Shown here one piece after another: positions 35,145 to 43,752 of a DNA stretch of 64,000 bases. The DNA comes from Pseudomonas anguilliseptica (GTDB lineage: Bacteria > Pseudomonadota > Gammaproteobacteria > Pseudomonadales > Pseudomonadaceae). The translations under genes and the position numbers were made by a program. Below the pieces are notes generated by a model. It was not told the origin of the DNA and ran no database searches. It saw only the letters and a program-made list of their open reading frames with translations. Positions within the stretch are counted from its first letter, which is position 1; each line of letters opens with the position of its first letter. The stretch is taken from positions 1,178,001 through 1,242,000 of the forward strand of contig NZ_FNSC01000001.1 in the NCBI RefSeq assembly GCF_900105355.1, read 5' to 3'.

Positions 35145-35159
35145 TGTAGTTATACTACA
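35145..35159. promoter_or_regulatory. HexR-type operator before zwf
   Basis: TGTAGT-TAT-ACTACA is a perfect dyad of 6-base arms. A further TTGTAGT half-site lies 12 bases upstream. This resembles the known HexR box (TTGT-N7/8-ACAA). It overlaps the first ATG of the zwf frame, which argues that translation starts downstream at the TTG at 35204. Confidence 0.75.
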
Positions 35160-35203
35160 TGGCCGCCGCCCTCGCACGGTTAAACCGAGTCGGAGTTCCC
35201 ACC

Positions 35204-36646
35204 TTGAGCATTCCCTGCGACATGCTGGTGTTTGGCGGCACCGGCGACCTGGCCCTGCATAAACTGCTGCCAGCGCTCTACCACCTGCATCGCGCGGGTC
35301 GTCTGCATGGTGACACGCGGATTCTCGCCCTGGCCCGCAGCGCCCATAGCCGCACAGCCTTTCAGGCCCTGGCCGAACGCCATTGCCGAGCCCAGGTGGC
35401 GCGCAACGACTTCGACAACGACACCTGGGCCGGTTTTGCTGCGCGCCTCGACTACTTCGCCATGGACGCCAGCCAGAGCGCCGATTTCGGCCGCCTGGGC
35501 AAACGCCTGGGCGACGACCCCGAGCGCGTGCGCATCTATTACCTGGCCACCGCGCCGGATCTGTTCGAAGACATCGCCTCGCACCTGAAGATCGCCAGCC
35601 TGGCCGGCCCCAAGGCGCGCATCGTGCTGGAAAAGCCCATCGGCCATTCGCTGCAGTCGGCGCAGGCGATCAACGCCGCCATCGGCGCGGTATTCGATGA
35701 GTCACGGGTGTTCCGCATCGACCATTACCTGGGCAAGGAGACGGTGCAGAACCTGATGGCCCTGCGTTTCGCCAACGCGCTGTTCGAGCCGATCTGGCGC
35801 GCCGGGCATATCGATCACGTGCAAATCAGCGTGTGCGAAACCCTTGGCGTGGAAAATCGCGGCGCCTACTACGAAAAAGCCGGCGCCATGCGCGACATGA
35901 TCCAGAACCACCTGCTGCAGCTACTCTGCCTGGTGGCCATGGAAGCGCCGGTACGTTTCGACGCCGAGGCAGTGCGTAACGAGAAGGTAAAGATCCTCGA
36001 AGCCCTGAAACCCATCACCGGCCTCGACGTGCAGGACAAGACCGTGCGCGGCCAGTACACCGCCGGCAAGATCGGCGGCCAGGAAGTGCCGGCCTATTAC
36101 TTCGAGAAGAACGTCGACAACGACAGCGACACCGAAACCTTTGTCGCCGTGCAGGCCGAGATCGACAACTGGCGCTGGGCCGGCGTGCCGTTCTACCTGC
36201 GCACCGGCAAACGCCTGGGGCACAAGACGTCGGAAATCCTTATTCAGTTCAAACCGGTACCGCACCAGCTGTTCGGCGGCGGCGAAGCCAACCGCCTGCT
36301 GATTCGCCTGCAGCCGGAAGAACGCATCAGCCTGCAACTGATGGGCAAGAGCCCAGGCAAGGGCATGCACCTGCAGCCGGTAGAGCTCGACCTCAACCTG
36401 GCCGACGCCTTCCACAAACAGCGCCGCTGGGACGCCTACGAACGCCTGCTGCTCGACGTGATCGAAGGCGATTCGACGCTGTTTATGCGCCGCGACGAAG
36501 TCGAAGCGGCCTGGAGCTGGATCGACCCGATCATCAAGGGCTGGCACCAGCACTACCAGAGCCCGCGGCCCTACCCGGCCGGCAGCGACGGCCCCGAGCA
36601 GGCCAGCAACCTGCTGGAGCGCCATGAACGGCAGTGGATGGAATAA
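35204..36646 (+). CDS. zwf: Glucose-6-phosphate 1-dehydrogenase
   Basis: A 480-residue NAD(P)-dependent dehydrogenase, the first step from glucose-6-phosphate to 6-phosphogluconolactone. The nucleotide-binding N-terminus is CDMLVFGGTGDLALHKLLPALY and the active site RIDHYLGKETVQNL has the catalytic His. I prefer the TTG at 35204 (GGAG 8 bases upstream, product SIPCDMLVFGG). The ATG at 35159 lies in the HexR operator and its 15 extra residues are not conserved. Unlike many pseudomonads, pgl and eda do not follow; a convergent gene fragment does. Confidence 0.92.
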   Translation: MSIPCDMLVFGGTGDLALHKLLPALYHLHRAGRLHGDTRILALARSAHSRTAFQALAERHCRAQVARNDFDNDTWAGFAARLDYFAMDASQSADFGRLGKRLGDDPERVRIYYLATAPDLFEDIASHLKIASLAGPKARIVLEKPIGHSLQSAQAINAAIGAVFDESRVFRIDHYLGKETVQNLMALRFANALFEPIWRAGHIDHVQISVCETLGVENRGAYYEKAGAMRDMIQNHLLQLLCLVAMEAPVRFDAEAVRNEKVKILEALKPITGLDVQDKTVRGQYTAGKIGGQEVPAYYFEKNVDNDSDTETFVAVQAEIDNWRWAGVPFYLRTGKRLGHKTSEILIQFKPVPHQLFGGGEANRLLIRLQPEERISLQLMGKSPGKGMHLQPVELDLNLADAFHKQRRWDAYERLLLDVIEGDSTLFMRRDEVEAAWSWIDPIIKGWHQHYQSPRPYPAGSDGPEQASNLLERHERQWME

Positions 36647-37118
36647 CTAAGCCAACTGCTGCTCAAACACCTGCAGCACGGCCTCCGGCAACTGCTTGCG
36701 CAAGCCATCGCCGCTGATCAACAGCAGCAACGGCAACAGCTTGCGCAGGGTCGCCGGCTGCAATCCGGCGCAAACATCCGCCTGCCGCGCCAGTGACAAG
36801 CCACCCAGCACCTGGGCGGCCACCGGCAGATTGCGATCCGCCACCGCCGCTTCGGTCAGTTTGCACAGGTAACCGGTGGAGAAACTGCGCAGGCTTTCGC
36901 TGATCAGCGGCATATCGACAATATGCCGGGCAATCTGCAGCACATGGTCGACATCGTTGATGCCGTATATCAGCACCTTGATCTGCTTGGCCGACAGGCA
37001 CTCGGCATACAGCGCCGCCGTGGCAAAGGCACCATCGGCGCAGAGCTGGCGCGCCACCTCAAGATGCAGGCTGTCGGGCAGGCTCAGGTAGGTATCGAGG
37101 ATCAGCCGCGGGTCGAGG
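36647..37118 (-). pseudogene. 3' part of an unknown gene truncated by IS66
   Basis: The frame is open from the IS66 end (first codons LDPRLILDTYLSLPDSLHLEVARQLC) to a TAG directly against the zwf stop. It gives about 156 residues of helical, Leu-rich sequence (AKQIKVLIYGINDVDHVLQIARHIVD). No family is recognised. Its 5' part is not found on the far side of the IS66 element, so it has been lost or moved. A Met at 37057 could still start a shorter product. Confidence 0.7.
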
Positions 37119-37201
37119 GTAAGCGCTCCATAAACCTCATCTACAAATGATCCGCAGGCCAGCCAATGCTGAGCTCCAATTTCTTTCTGGAGCCAGCCGT
37201 C

Positions 37202-37561
37202 ATGATGCGCCCCGACGCCAAAGTCGAAAAAGTCTATCTATACCCCAAGCCGGTGGATTTCCGAAAATCCATCGATGGCCTGGCCGCCCTGGTCGAGCTG
37301 GATATCAAGGTGGCGGTGTTCGACCCGGTGCTGTTCGTCTTCCTCAACCGCGCGCGCAGCCGGGTGAAGATTTTGTATTGGGAGCGCAACGGCTTTTGCC
37401 TGTGGCTCAAGCGATTGGAGGCTGAACGCTTCAAGTCGCATCCGGAACCTGGCGAAGATGCGATCGTGCTGACGGCCCAGGAGTTGAACTGGTTGTTGGA
37501 CGGTATCGACCTGTGGCGCAACCGGCCGCACCAGGTTTTGACCCCTAGGTTCGTCACCTGA
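37202..37561 (+). CDS. tnpB: IS66 accessory protein TnpB
   Basis: A 119-residue IS66 Orf2 protein with the standard core KVYLYPKPVDFRKSIDGLAALVE and KILYWERNGFCLWLKRLEAERF. TnpB is needed together with TnpC for transposition in IS66 elements, though its biochemical role is unclear. tnpC starts 18 bases after the stop. The longer frame starting at 37166 adds residues not seen in the family. Confidence 0.9.
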   Translation: MMRPDAKVEKVYLYPKPVDFRKSIDGLAALVELDIKVAVFDPVLFVFLNRARSRVKILYWERNGFCLWLKRLEAERFKSHPEPGEDAIVLTAQELNWLLDGIDLWRNRPHQVLTPRFVT

Positions 37562-37579
37562 GCCGGTATAATCCACGGC

Positions 37580-39136
37580 ATGATTTCTGTGCCCGAAACC
37601 CTTCCTGATGACCCCGCCGCGCTCAAGCAATTGCTCGCTGAGGTGTTGTCGTCGGCGCAGGAATTGGCCAAGGACAAGGATGGGCAGATCGAGCGCCTGC
37701 GCGAACAAAACGCGCTGTTGATCCAGCGCCTGTTCGGCCGTAAATCCGAGCAGAGCAGCGACCCGGATTCACCGCAGCTAGAGATGTTCAACGAAGCGGA
37801 AAGCCTGGCCGAAGCGGCGGCTGAAGCTCCGGCCGCTGAGGTCGAGGAAGAAGTCGTTGCGCCGACCAAGCGCCGCGGCAAGCGCAAGCCGTTACCGGCC
37901 GAACTACCGCGTGTCGAGGTCATCCACGAACTGCCCGAACACGAACTGACCTGCGAATGCGGTTGCCGCAAGCAGGCCATCGGCGAAGAAACCAGCGAGC
38001 AGCTGGAAATCATCCCGATGCAGGTTCAGGTGATCCGCCACATTCGCAAGACCTATGCCTGCAAGGCCTGCGAAAGCGCGCCGGTCACCGCTGACAAACC
38101 GGCCCAACTGATCGAGAAAAGGCTGGCCAGCCCGAGCGTGCTGGCGATGCTGCTGACCAGCAAATACGCCGACGGCATCCCACTGTATCGCTTCGAAAAG
38201 ATGCTCAGTCGCCATGGCATCGACATCCCCCGGCAGACCCTGGCGCGCTGGGTGATCCAGTGCGGCGAACTGCTACAACCGTTGCTCAACCTGATGCGCG
38301 ACAGGCTGCTGGACAGTCCGGTGATCCACTGCGATGAAACCCGCGTGCAGGTGCTCAAGGAGCCTGGGCGCGATCCGAGCAGCCACTCCTGGATGTGGGT
38401 GCAGACCGGTGGCCCGCCTGGCAAACCGGTGATCCTCTTCGACTACACAACCAGCCGCGCGCAGGAGGTGCCGCTGCGCCTGCTCGACGGTTATCGCGGC
38501 TACCTGATGACCGACGATTACGCCGGCTACAACGCCGTGGCCGCACAACAAGGTGTTGAGCGCCTGGCCTGCTGGGCGCATGCGCGGCGCAAGTTCGTCG
38601 AAGCGCAAAAGGTGCAACCGAAGGGCAAAACCGGGCGTGCCGACATCGCGTTGGGGATGATCAACAAGCTCTACGGCATCGAGCGCGAACTTAAGGATGC
38701 CAGCGATGAACAGCGCTACCGGGGCCGCCAGCAGCACAGCCTACCGCTCCTCGATCAGCTCAAGACCTGGCTGGAGAAAACCCAGCCGCAGGTCACGGCG
38801 CAGAATGCCCTGGGCAAAGCAGTGAACTACCTGGCGAGCAACTGGAGCCGACTCGAACGCTACATCGAGGCTGGCCACCTGCCGATCGATAACAACGCTG
38901 CCGAGCGCGCGATCCGGCCCTTCGTCATAGGTCGCAAGAACTGGCTGTTCAGCGACACGCCGAAAGGCGCGACCGCCAGCGCCCAACTCTACAGCCTGGT
39001 GGAAACCGCCAAGACCAATGGCCAGGAGCCCTACGCCTGGCTGCGCCATGTCCTCGAACGCCTGCCGCTGGCCAACAGCGTTGAAGCCTACGAAGCGCTG
39101 CTGCCTTGGAACTGCCAACCAACGACGCCACTGTAA
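37580..39136 (+). CDS. tnpC: IS66 transposase TnpC
   Basis: A 518-residue transposase. A leucine-zipper-like N-terminal helix ([28 protein letters not shown]) is followed by a zinc-binding Cys cluster ([14 protein letters not shown]). The DDE core has D in [13 protein letters not shown] in [10 protein letters not shown] and E in [27 protein letters not shown]. The protein is complete, so the element could be functional apart from the missing tnpA. Confidence 0.93.
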   Translation: MISVPETLPDDPAALKQLLAEVLSSAQELAKDKDGQIERLREQNALLIQRLFGRKSEQSSDPDSPQLEMFNEAESLAEAAAEAPAAEVEEEVVAPTKRRGKRKPLPAELPRVEVIHELPEHELTCECGCRKQAIGEETSEQLEIIPMQVQVIRHIRKTYACKACESAPVTADKPAQLIEKRLASPSVLAMLLTSKYADGIPLYRFEKMLSRHGIDIPRQTLARWVIQCGELLQPLLNLMRDRLLDSPVIHCDETRVQVLKEPGRDPSSHSWMWVQTGGPPGKPVILFDYTTSRAQEVPLRLLDGYRGYLMTDDYAGYNAVAAQQGVERLACWAHARRKFVEAQKVQPKGKTGRADIALGMINKLYGIERELKDASDEQRYRGRQQHSLPLLDQLKTWLEKTQPQVTAQNALGKAVNYLASNWSRLERYIEAGHLPIDNNAAERAIRPFVIGRKNWLFSDTPKGATASAQLYSLVETAKTNGQEPYAWLRHVLERLPLANSVEAYEALLPWNCQPTTPL

Positions 39137-39182
39137 AACGCAAAACCTCTCCAGAGGGAGGTGGGGTCTATGGAGCGTTTAC

Positions 39183-39254
39183 GTTTCATCGCGCCTCTCC
39201 CTTTGTTCAGTCACCGCGGTTCTGGGTATAGAACTGTGGCGCGGGGAGAGTCCA
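39183..39254 (-). mobile_element. Remnant end of an IS1111-type element
   Basis: These 72 bases match 41079-41150, the start-codon end of the complete IS1111-type copy, almost base for base. They begin at the transposase start codon (complement CAT) and end in the terminal GGGGAGAGTCCA. The rest of this copy is missing; IS66 begins exactly where it is cut. Confidence 0.85.
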
Positions 39255-39325
39255 TTACAGCATTCAAATCGTTCGCTGCGCTCACTGGGACGGGCTAAAG
39301 CCCGCCCCTTAACCAAACGTTATGC
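39255..39325. repeat. Integron attC site (right part), upstream cassette
   Basis: The stretch contains the stem GGGACGGGCTaaAGCCCGCCCC and ends in AACGTTATGC. GTTATGC is the exact complement of the GCATAAC core at 39766-39772. The same block recurs at 41151-41220. The left part of this attC is missing because an IS1111-type element has inserted at the boundary. Confidence 0.75.
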
Positions 39326-39338
39326 ACAGTAGGACGTT

Positions 39339-39764
39339 ATGATCTACGTTATCGAAAAGGACTTTGATCGTCAGTTGGAATTGCTCATATTTCTCGCGAG
39401 CATAGAAAATTATTCGTTCTGTGGCTGGCTATATCCAGAGTCAAAAATCTCAACCTACTCCGGGCATTCCGTAACGCCAAATTCAACAAACTTAATCCCT
39501 GTTACAACCTACGGGGACGGCCACCAACCAAAATGCACCGAAACAATATCTGCAACAAAAAACAACATCATTGAATTTTGTGCTAATAAATCAACAATTG
39601 CACAGCACTTCGACAGCTTGGCAATGTATAAAGCCAATGAAAAATCTTGGTCTGTAGTAACTATCGGCCATGAGGGTATTAGTCTAGTACAGGATGATAA
39701 TCTGCTGGTTAAAATCACTGATGCCGGGTTTACTGGTTCGTTACAGGCTCCAGAATGGTGGTAG
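39339..39764 (+). CDS. Hypothetical protein carried in an integron gene cassette
   Basis: A 141-residue protein, AT-rich compared with every neighbour, so it is clearly acquired. The sequence (MIYVIEKDFDRQLELLIFLAS, CGWLYPESKISTYSGHSVTPN, SWSVVTIGHEGISLVQDDNLLVKITDAGF) has no export signal or membrane segment and I recognise no family. It begins 14 bases after an attC core and stops two bases before the next one (GCATAAC), the tight packing of a mobile gene cassette. Cassette genes are usually expressed from an upstream integron promoter, which is not in the window. Confidence 0.75.
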   Translation: MIYVIEKDFDRQLELLIFLASIENYSFCGWLYPESKISTYSGHSVTPNSTNLIPVTTYGDGHQPKCTETISATKNNIIEFCANKSTIAQHFDSLAMYKANEKSWSVVTIGHEGISLVQDDNLLVKITDAGFTGSLQAPEWW

Positions 39765-39765
39765 C

Positions 39766-39782
39766 GCATAACAAGCGGTATA
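39766..39782. repeat. attC left end of the hypothetical cassette
   Basis: GCATAACAAGCGGTATA is the left core region of the cassette attC; the right half lies at 41151-41220, on the other side of the IS1111-type element. Joining them gives a complete attC with complementary core sites. Confidence 0.7.
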
Positions 39783-41150
39783 TGGACTCTCCCCACAAGT
39801 AGTGAGCAAAGCTTTGCTTTTGCACCTGTCGTCAGCGCGGTTGCATTCGTATATCCGGCCTGTTTTGGGCTCACCGCCCTGGCCACTCTGTAGTTCGCGC
39901 AGCGGGGGCCAAGCGTTCAATCGATCACGCGGATCATGATTGTTATCGGCCTTATTCCGCTGCAGGACTCGCCTGTTCCGACAGTGCTGCTGCTCACCAC
40001 AACCACAAGAAAACCATCTCTCCCTTCTGATTACCCCGCCGTCAGGCGGGCTTTAGGCTTTGCCAGTTACCACTGAAACGCCGCTCATGGCACCACACGG
40101 CCCAGCAAATCCTGACCAACTTGTTGGCCAGGGCTACAGCCGCTTTGTTGTGGCCGATACGGGCTGCCGTCTCGACGGCCCAGCGTTGCAATTGGGTCAG
40201 TTTTTCCGGTGAGCGAGCCTGACAGCGCTGTGCTGCCAGCAAGGCCGCTCGCGAGCCGTGGATTAACAAGGTGCGCACATAGACGTTGCCCTGTCGGCTG
40301 ATGTGACCCAACTTGCGCCGGTCGCCGCTACTGAATTCGCGTGGTGTCAGGCCCAGCCAGGCGCTGAGTTGACGACCACTGGCAAAGCGCTCGGGCTTGC
40401 CGACTGCGTTTTTCAGGGCGCTGGCGGTCAGCAGGCCAATACCGCTGACTTCATCGAGTTTGCGCACCACTTCATCGTCGGCGTGCCAGCGTTTGAGTTG
40501 CTGCTCACACTCGGCCACGCACTGTTCGTGCAGGTTGATTTCCGCCAGGACGATATGCAGTTGATGGCTCAAGGGGGCGACTTCTGGGCGCTCAACCAAC
40601 TCGTGGGCCGCACGGATAAACGCGGCGGTGGCGACCGGGGCTTCGATACCCGCTTCGCGCAGGATGCCGCGCAGCAGGTTGATCCGCTGGGTACGGCTTT
40701 TCTTCCAGGTTTCGCGCAGCCCGTGCAGTTGCTGCACCTGTTGTTGCTCATGGGTTTTCACCGGCACCGGATAGATATCCTTGCAGCGCGCGGCCTCCAG
40801 CATCGCATCACAGTCATTACGGTCGGTTTTGTTGCGGCGTCGATACGGGCGTACATAGCGCGGGTGGATCAGCTTTATCGAATGGCCCAGTGCCTGTGCC
40901 ACGCGCCCCCAGTAATGGGCCGTGCCGCAAGCCTCCATCACCCACTCGACCGGCTCAGTTTGCTCCTGTATATATCGCCTGAACGCCTCTCGGTTCAGCC
41001 GCTTGCGCTGCACCACCTGGCCGGAACGGACACTCTCGGCAACTTGGCAAACGGACTTGGCCAGATCAACCGCAATTCGTTTCATCGCGCCTCTCCCTTT
41101 GTTCAGTCACCGCGGTTCTGGGTATAGAAGTGTGGCGCGGGGAGAGTCCA
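39783..41150 (-). mobile_element. IS1111-type (IS110 family) element inserted in attC
   Basis: About 1368 bp between inverted ends TGGACTCTCCCC (39783-39794) and GGGGAGAGTCCA (41139-41150). There is one transposase gene and about 260 bases of noncoding sequence at the left, as usual in IS110 elements. No target duplication is seen. It splits an attC at the same position as the remnant at 39183-39254, which fits the known IS1111-attC group that targets integron cassette sites. Confidence 0.85.
40042..41085 (-). CDS. IS110/IS1111-family transposase
   Basis: A 347-residue DEDD-type transposase. The N-terminal RuvC-like domain begins MKRIAVDLAKSVCQVAE with the first Asp, followed by E in WVMEACGTAHYW and Asp in RRNKTDRNDCDAM. 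The C-terminal domain has the serine motif LSAWLGLTPREFSSGDRRKLGHISRQGN. It is intact. GGAGAGG lies ahead of the ATG at 41085. Element ends and attC target agree with the IS1111-attC subgroup. Confidence 0.93.
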   Translation of the reverse strand: MKRIAVDLAKSVCQVAESVRSGQVVQRKRLNREAFRRYIQEQTEPVEWVMEACGTAHYWGRVAQALGHSIKLIHPRYVRPYRRRNKTDRNDCDAMLEAARCKDIYPVPVKTHEQQQVQQLHGLRETWKKSRTQRINLLRGILREAGIEAPVATAAFIRAAHELVERPEVAPLSHQLHIVLAEINLHEQCVAECEQQLKRWHADDEVVRKLDEVSGIGLLTASALKNAVGKPERFASGRQLSAWLGLTPREFSSGDRRKLGHISRQGNVYVRTLLIHGSRAALLAAQRCQARSPEKLTQLQRWAVETAARIGHNKAAVALANKLVRICWAVWCHERRFSGNWQSLKPA

Positions 41151-41220
41151 TTACAGCATTCAAATCGTTCGCTACGCTCTCTGGGACGGGCAGAGCCCGC
41201 CCCTTAACCAAACGTTAGCG
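41151..41220. repeat. Integron attC site (right part) after the hypothetical cassette
   Basis: It matches the block at 39255-39325 with a handful of differences (ACGCTCTCTGGG for GCGCTCACTGGG, AGAG for TAAAG) and ends AACGTTAGCG. It defines the cassette that runs from 39319 to 41214 once the IS is removed. Confidence 0.75.
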
Positions 41221-41420
41221 ACTGGCTGCTATGGGTCGGTAGCGGCCCTTGGTGAGCGACCTGAAGCTGCCAGAAACAGTCATTTAATACGTCTACAAGA
41301 GTAGGGCCGATTCAAACATGCGCGCACGCGAGACTGCCAGCGTGTTGCTTCCAACACACTCGGCAGTGGCTCCGATTAATTCGGGTGCTCAGTTAGCGGG
41401 TGGACCTGTGTGCGCCAGAC
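41221..41420. other. Noncoding stretch between the attC and the island genes
   Basis: No convincing gene. It holds an imperfect inverted repeat at about 41333-41370 (ACTGCCAGCGTGTTG / CAACACACTCGGCAGT) of unknown role. The border between integron-type DNA and the island genes must be here, but no direct repeat marks it. Confidence 0.4.
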
Positions 41421-41450
41421 AAACAAAAGCCCAGCGATTAGGCCGGGCTT
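41421..41450 (-). terminator. Terminator of the island's leftward operon
   Basis: On the minus strand AAGCCCGGC / GCTGGGCTT is followed by TTGTTT. It lies 15 bases beyond the last small gene of the island. Confidence 0.72.
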
Positions 41451-41464
41451 CGGGTGTTGCATGC

Positions 41465-41677
41465 TCAATCTGTCAGCGTGCGTCTGGCTTTTTCCTGCTC
41501 TCTGATTTGCTGGCGCAGCTCACGAAACAATGCCCGATAACCGCCAGCCCAAGCATTGCCCGCCGATGCTGTCTTACCTTCGGCGCTGCGTGGCCCGGTG
41601 CTTTTCTCCCACGGCTTCCAGCGTCGAATCATTGCTGCTTGCTTTGCCCTGCGCTCGGGTGTCCAACCGTTGCCCAT
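41465..41677 (-). CDS. Small conserved island protein
   Basis: A 70-residue basic protein MGNGWTPERRAKQAAMIRRWKPWEKSTGPRSAEGKTASAGNAWAGG, a short family that I recognise from bacterial genomic islands and phage-like elements. Function is unknown. The WxPWxxSTGPxxxEGK core suggests nucleic-acid binding, but this is a guess. It is the last gene of the leftward island operon, overlaps the preceding gene, and is followed by a terminator. Confidence 0.7.
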   Translation of the reverse strand: MGNGWTPERRAKQAAMIRRWKPWEKSTGPRSAEGKTASAGNAWAGGYRALFRELRQQIREQEKARRTLTD

Positions 41678-42179
41678 GCTCCACCTCCAATAGTTCGGTT
41701 TGCTTGTTTTTAGTTTTCCGTGTGCGCAAGGGTTGCGGTGCTACGCCGTTGTTTACTTGTACCTGATTGCCGATGTTCGCCTGTTTCACAAAGGCTATTT
41801 GCTTCGGCGCCTTGAGTTCGCCAAGGGTTTGCAGGGTGGCCCGGCACTGGCCTTGCGCTTTGAGTGCGAGGCGCAGCAGGGTGTCTAGCTGGTCTAGATT
41901 TTTTGCCCCCATGGCGCGGCTGGCCAGATTGGAGAATAGAGCCTCGAGGGTGTGCGCCTGAGAGGCCAGCATGTTCTCGGCTCTGGTCATGTCGCCCGCG
42001 TTTATTGCCTTGGTCTGGTGTTTAAGTTCTTTGGCCAGCTCGTTGATATGCGTTTCGTCTGTAAACGCGCAGCTAGTCAACACAATGGCGCTCAGATTCT
42101 CGGGCGTCACCGATGCTCTAACCCTAGCCTGCAATGGAGTTTCGCCTTCTTGCTTGGTTGCAGTGAGGTGCAAGGTCAT
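41574..42179 (-). CDS. Hypothetical island protein, helical
   Basis: A 201-residue soluble protein starting MTLHLTATKQEGETPLQARVRASVTPENLS, with GGGAGAG before the ATG at 42179. The middle is helical (INELAKELKHQTKAINAGDMTRAENMLASQAHTLEALFSNLASRAMG) and the C-terminus is basic. Similar proteins occur in integrative elements of pseudomonads and Burkholderia, function unknown. The last 35 codons overlap the next small gene in another frame. Confidence 0.7.
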   Translation of the reverse strand: MTLHLTATKQEGETPLQARVRASVTPENLSAIVLTSCAFTDETHINELAKELKHQTKAINAGDMTRAENMLASQAHTLEALFSNLASRAMGAKNLDQLDTLLRLALKAQGQCRATLQTLGELKAPKQIAFVKQANIGNQVQVNNGVAPQPLRTRKTKNKQTELLEVEHGQRLDTRAQGKASSNDSTLEAVGEKHRATQRRR

Positions 42180-42204
42180 AGCTTTACTCTCCCGCTCTAG
42201 GTGC

Positions 42205-42429
42205 TCAGTGCGTGGTTGTCGAGGCTGGGTGAACGGCGGCAAGGTCGCGCACCATGATGATCGGGCTGCGTTCAACGTCGGCCAAGACTTCACCGAACAT
42301 GCCGAAAATAGACGCCAGCGCTTTTGCCCGTTCGGCGTCTTGCTCATTGTCGATATAGGCCCAGACGTCGAATGACATTGCCGTCAGCTCGTTGAGTGCT
42401 TCCTTGTCGATAGAGAATTGGTTGCTCAT
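42205..42429 (-). CDS. Small hypothetical island protein
   Basis: A 74-residue acidic protein beginning MSNQFSIDKEALNELTAMSFDVWAYIDNEQDAERAKALASIFGMFGEVL, probably all helical. No family is recognised. It starts 26 bases after the end of the interrupted TubC-like gene, in the leftward island operon, and lies 25 bases before the next gene. Confidence 0.65.
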   Translation of the reverse strand: MSNQFSIDKEALNELTAMSFDVWAYIDNEQDAERAKALASIFGMFGEVLADVERSPIIMVRDLAAVHPASTTTH

Positions 42430-42560
42430 TGCTTGTGCCCCTTGGTCTTTAGTTTTCACTTGGTCGACTCCATTGCTGTCGAGTTGTACCGCTGGCGCAG
42501 CTCGGCACCAGCAGCGCAATAGCGGCTCTTTGGCGCGTAGCAGGCTTTGCAGGCGGTTAG

Positions 42561-43752
42561 GGATGGTCTGAAAAAGACTTCCTGATTTTGGCAAAATATC
42601 CGCACTCCACCCGCCGAGTTTTCCGATGAAGCAGATGACCTTCGCCGACGCCGAGTATGCCGGCAAGCGCAAGCAGACCCGCAAAGAATTGTTCCTGATC
42701 GAGATGGATCGGGTAGTGCCATGGAAAGGGTTGATCGCTTTGATCGAGCCGCATTATCCAAAGGGTGAAGGCGGCCGACCGTCCTATCCGCTGATGGCGA
42801 TGCTGCGAGTGCATCTGATGCAAAACTGGTTCGGTTACAGCGATCCGGCGATGGAAGAGGCGCTGTACGAGACCACCATCCTACGCCAGTTTGCCGGGCT
42901 GACTCTGGAGCGCATTCCTGACGAAACCACCATCCTCAACTTCCGCCGCTTGCTGGAAAAACACGAACTGGCTGCCGGCATCCTGGCCGTGATCAATGGC
43001 TACCTGGGTGACCGTGGTTTGTCGCTGCGCCAAGGCACCATCGTCGATGCCACGCTGATCAACGCGCCGAGTTCAACCAAGAACAAGAACGGTAAGCGTG
43101 ACCCTGAGATGCACTCAACCAAGAAAGGCAATCAGTATTACTTCGGCATGAAGGCGCACATCGGGGTGGATGACGAGTCTGGCTTGGTGCACAGCGTGGT
43201 GGGTACTGCCGCCAACGTGGCGGATGTCACCCAGGTCGATAAGCTGCTGCACGGCGAGGAAAACATGGTGGGGGCCGATGCCGGATATACCGGTGTCGAG
43301 AAGCGCCCCGAGCATGAGGGCCGTCAAGTGATCTGGCAGGTTGCAGCACGGCGTAGCACTTACAAGAAACTCGGTAAGCGCAGCGCGCTGTACAAAGCCA
43401 AGCGCAAAATCGAGAAGGCCAAGGCCCAAGTGCGAGCCAAGGTCGAGCATCCGTTTCGGGTGATCAAGCGTCAGTTCGGTTATGTGAAGACGCGCTTCCG
43501 TGGCCTGGTCAAAAACACGGCGCAACTGGTGACTTTATTCGCGCTGTCAAATCTGTGGATGGCGCGCCGACATTTACTGACGAATGCAGGAGAGGTGCGC
43601 CCGTAATGCTGGAAATGGCTGCCGCGAGGTGCTCGCGGCGGCTAAAAACACAGAAATGAGCCGGTAATCTGATCGTTTTTGATCGATTTATCACTTTCGA
43701 AATCAGCAGAGGCTGACGTCAGCCAGAAATGCATGGCTACTTCAGAGGATCC
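42561..43752 (+). mobile_element. IS5-family insertion sequence, copy 3
   Basis: 1192 bp, flanked by TTAG at 42557-42560 and 43753-43756. It is almost identical to copy 1 at 11107-12298, so one is a very recent copy of the other. It interrupts the 3' part of the TubC-like gene, opposite to that gene's direction. Confidence 0.93.
42626..43606 (+). CDS. IS5-family transposase (copy 3)
   Basis: A 326-residue transposase with protein sequence identical to copy 1 by eye. The DDE residues are in TIVDATLIN, GADAGYTGVE and KVEHPFRVIK. It is complete and uninterrupted. Confidence 0.95.
   Translation: MKQMTFADAEYAGKRKQTRKELFLIEMDRVVPWKGLIALIEPHYPKGEGGRPSYPLMAMLRVHLMQNWFGYSDPAMEEALYETTILRQFAGLTLERIPDETTILNFRRLLEKHELAAGILAVINGYLGDRGLSLRQGTIVDATLINAPSSTKNKNGKRDPEMHSTKKGNQYYFGMKAHIGVDDESGLVHSVVGTAANVADVTQVDKLLHGEENMVGADAGYTGVEKRPEHEGRQVIWQVAARRSTYKKLGKRSALYKAKRKIEKAKAQVRAKVEHPFRVIKRQFGYVKTRFRGLVKNTAQLVTLFALSNLWMARRHLLTNAGEVRP

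Larger units (their letters stand above)
37119..39182 (+). mobile_element. IS66-family element with tnpB and tnpC
   Basis: Terminal repeats GTAAGCGCTCCATAAACC (left) and GTAAACGCTCCATAGACC (right, complement) bound 2064 bp. It has tnpB and tnpC but no tnpA frame in the short 83-base left leader. The 8-base target duplication expected for IS66 is absent: the left flank is GGTCGAGG and the right flank is GTTTCATC. The left side is chromosomal, and the right side is the edge of an IS1111-type element. Confidence 0.87.
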
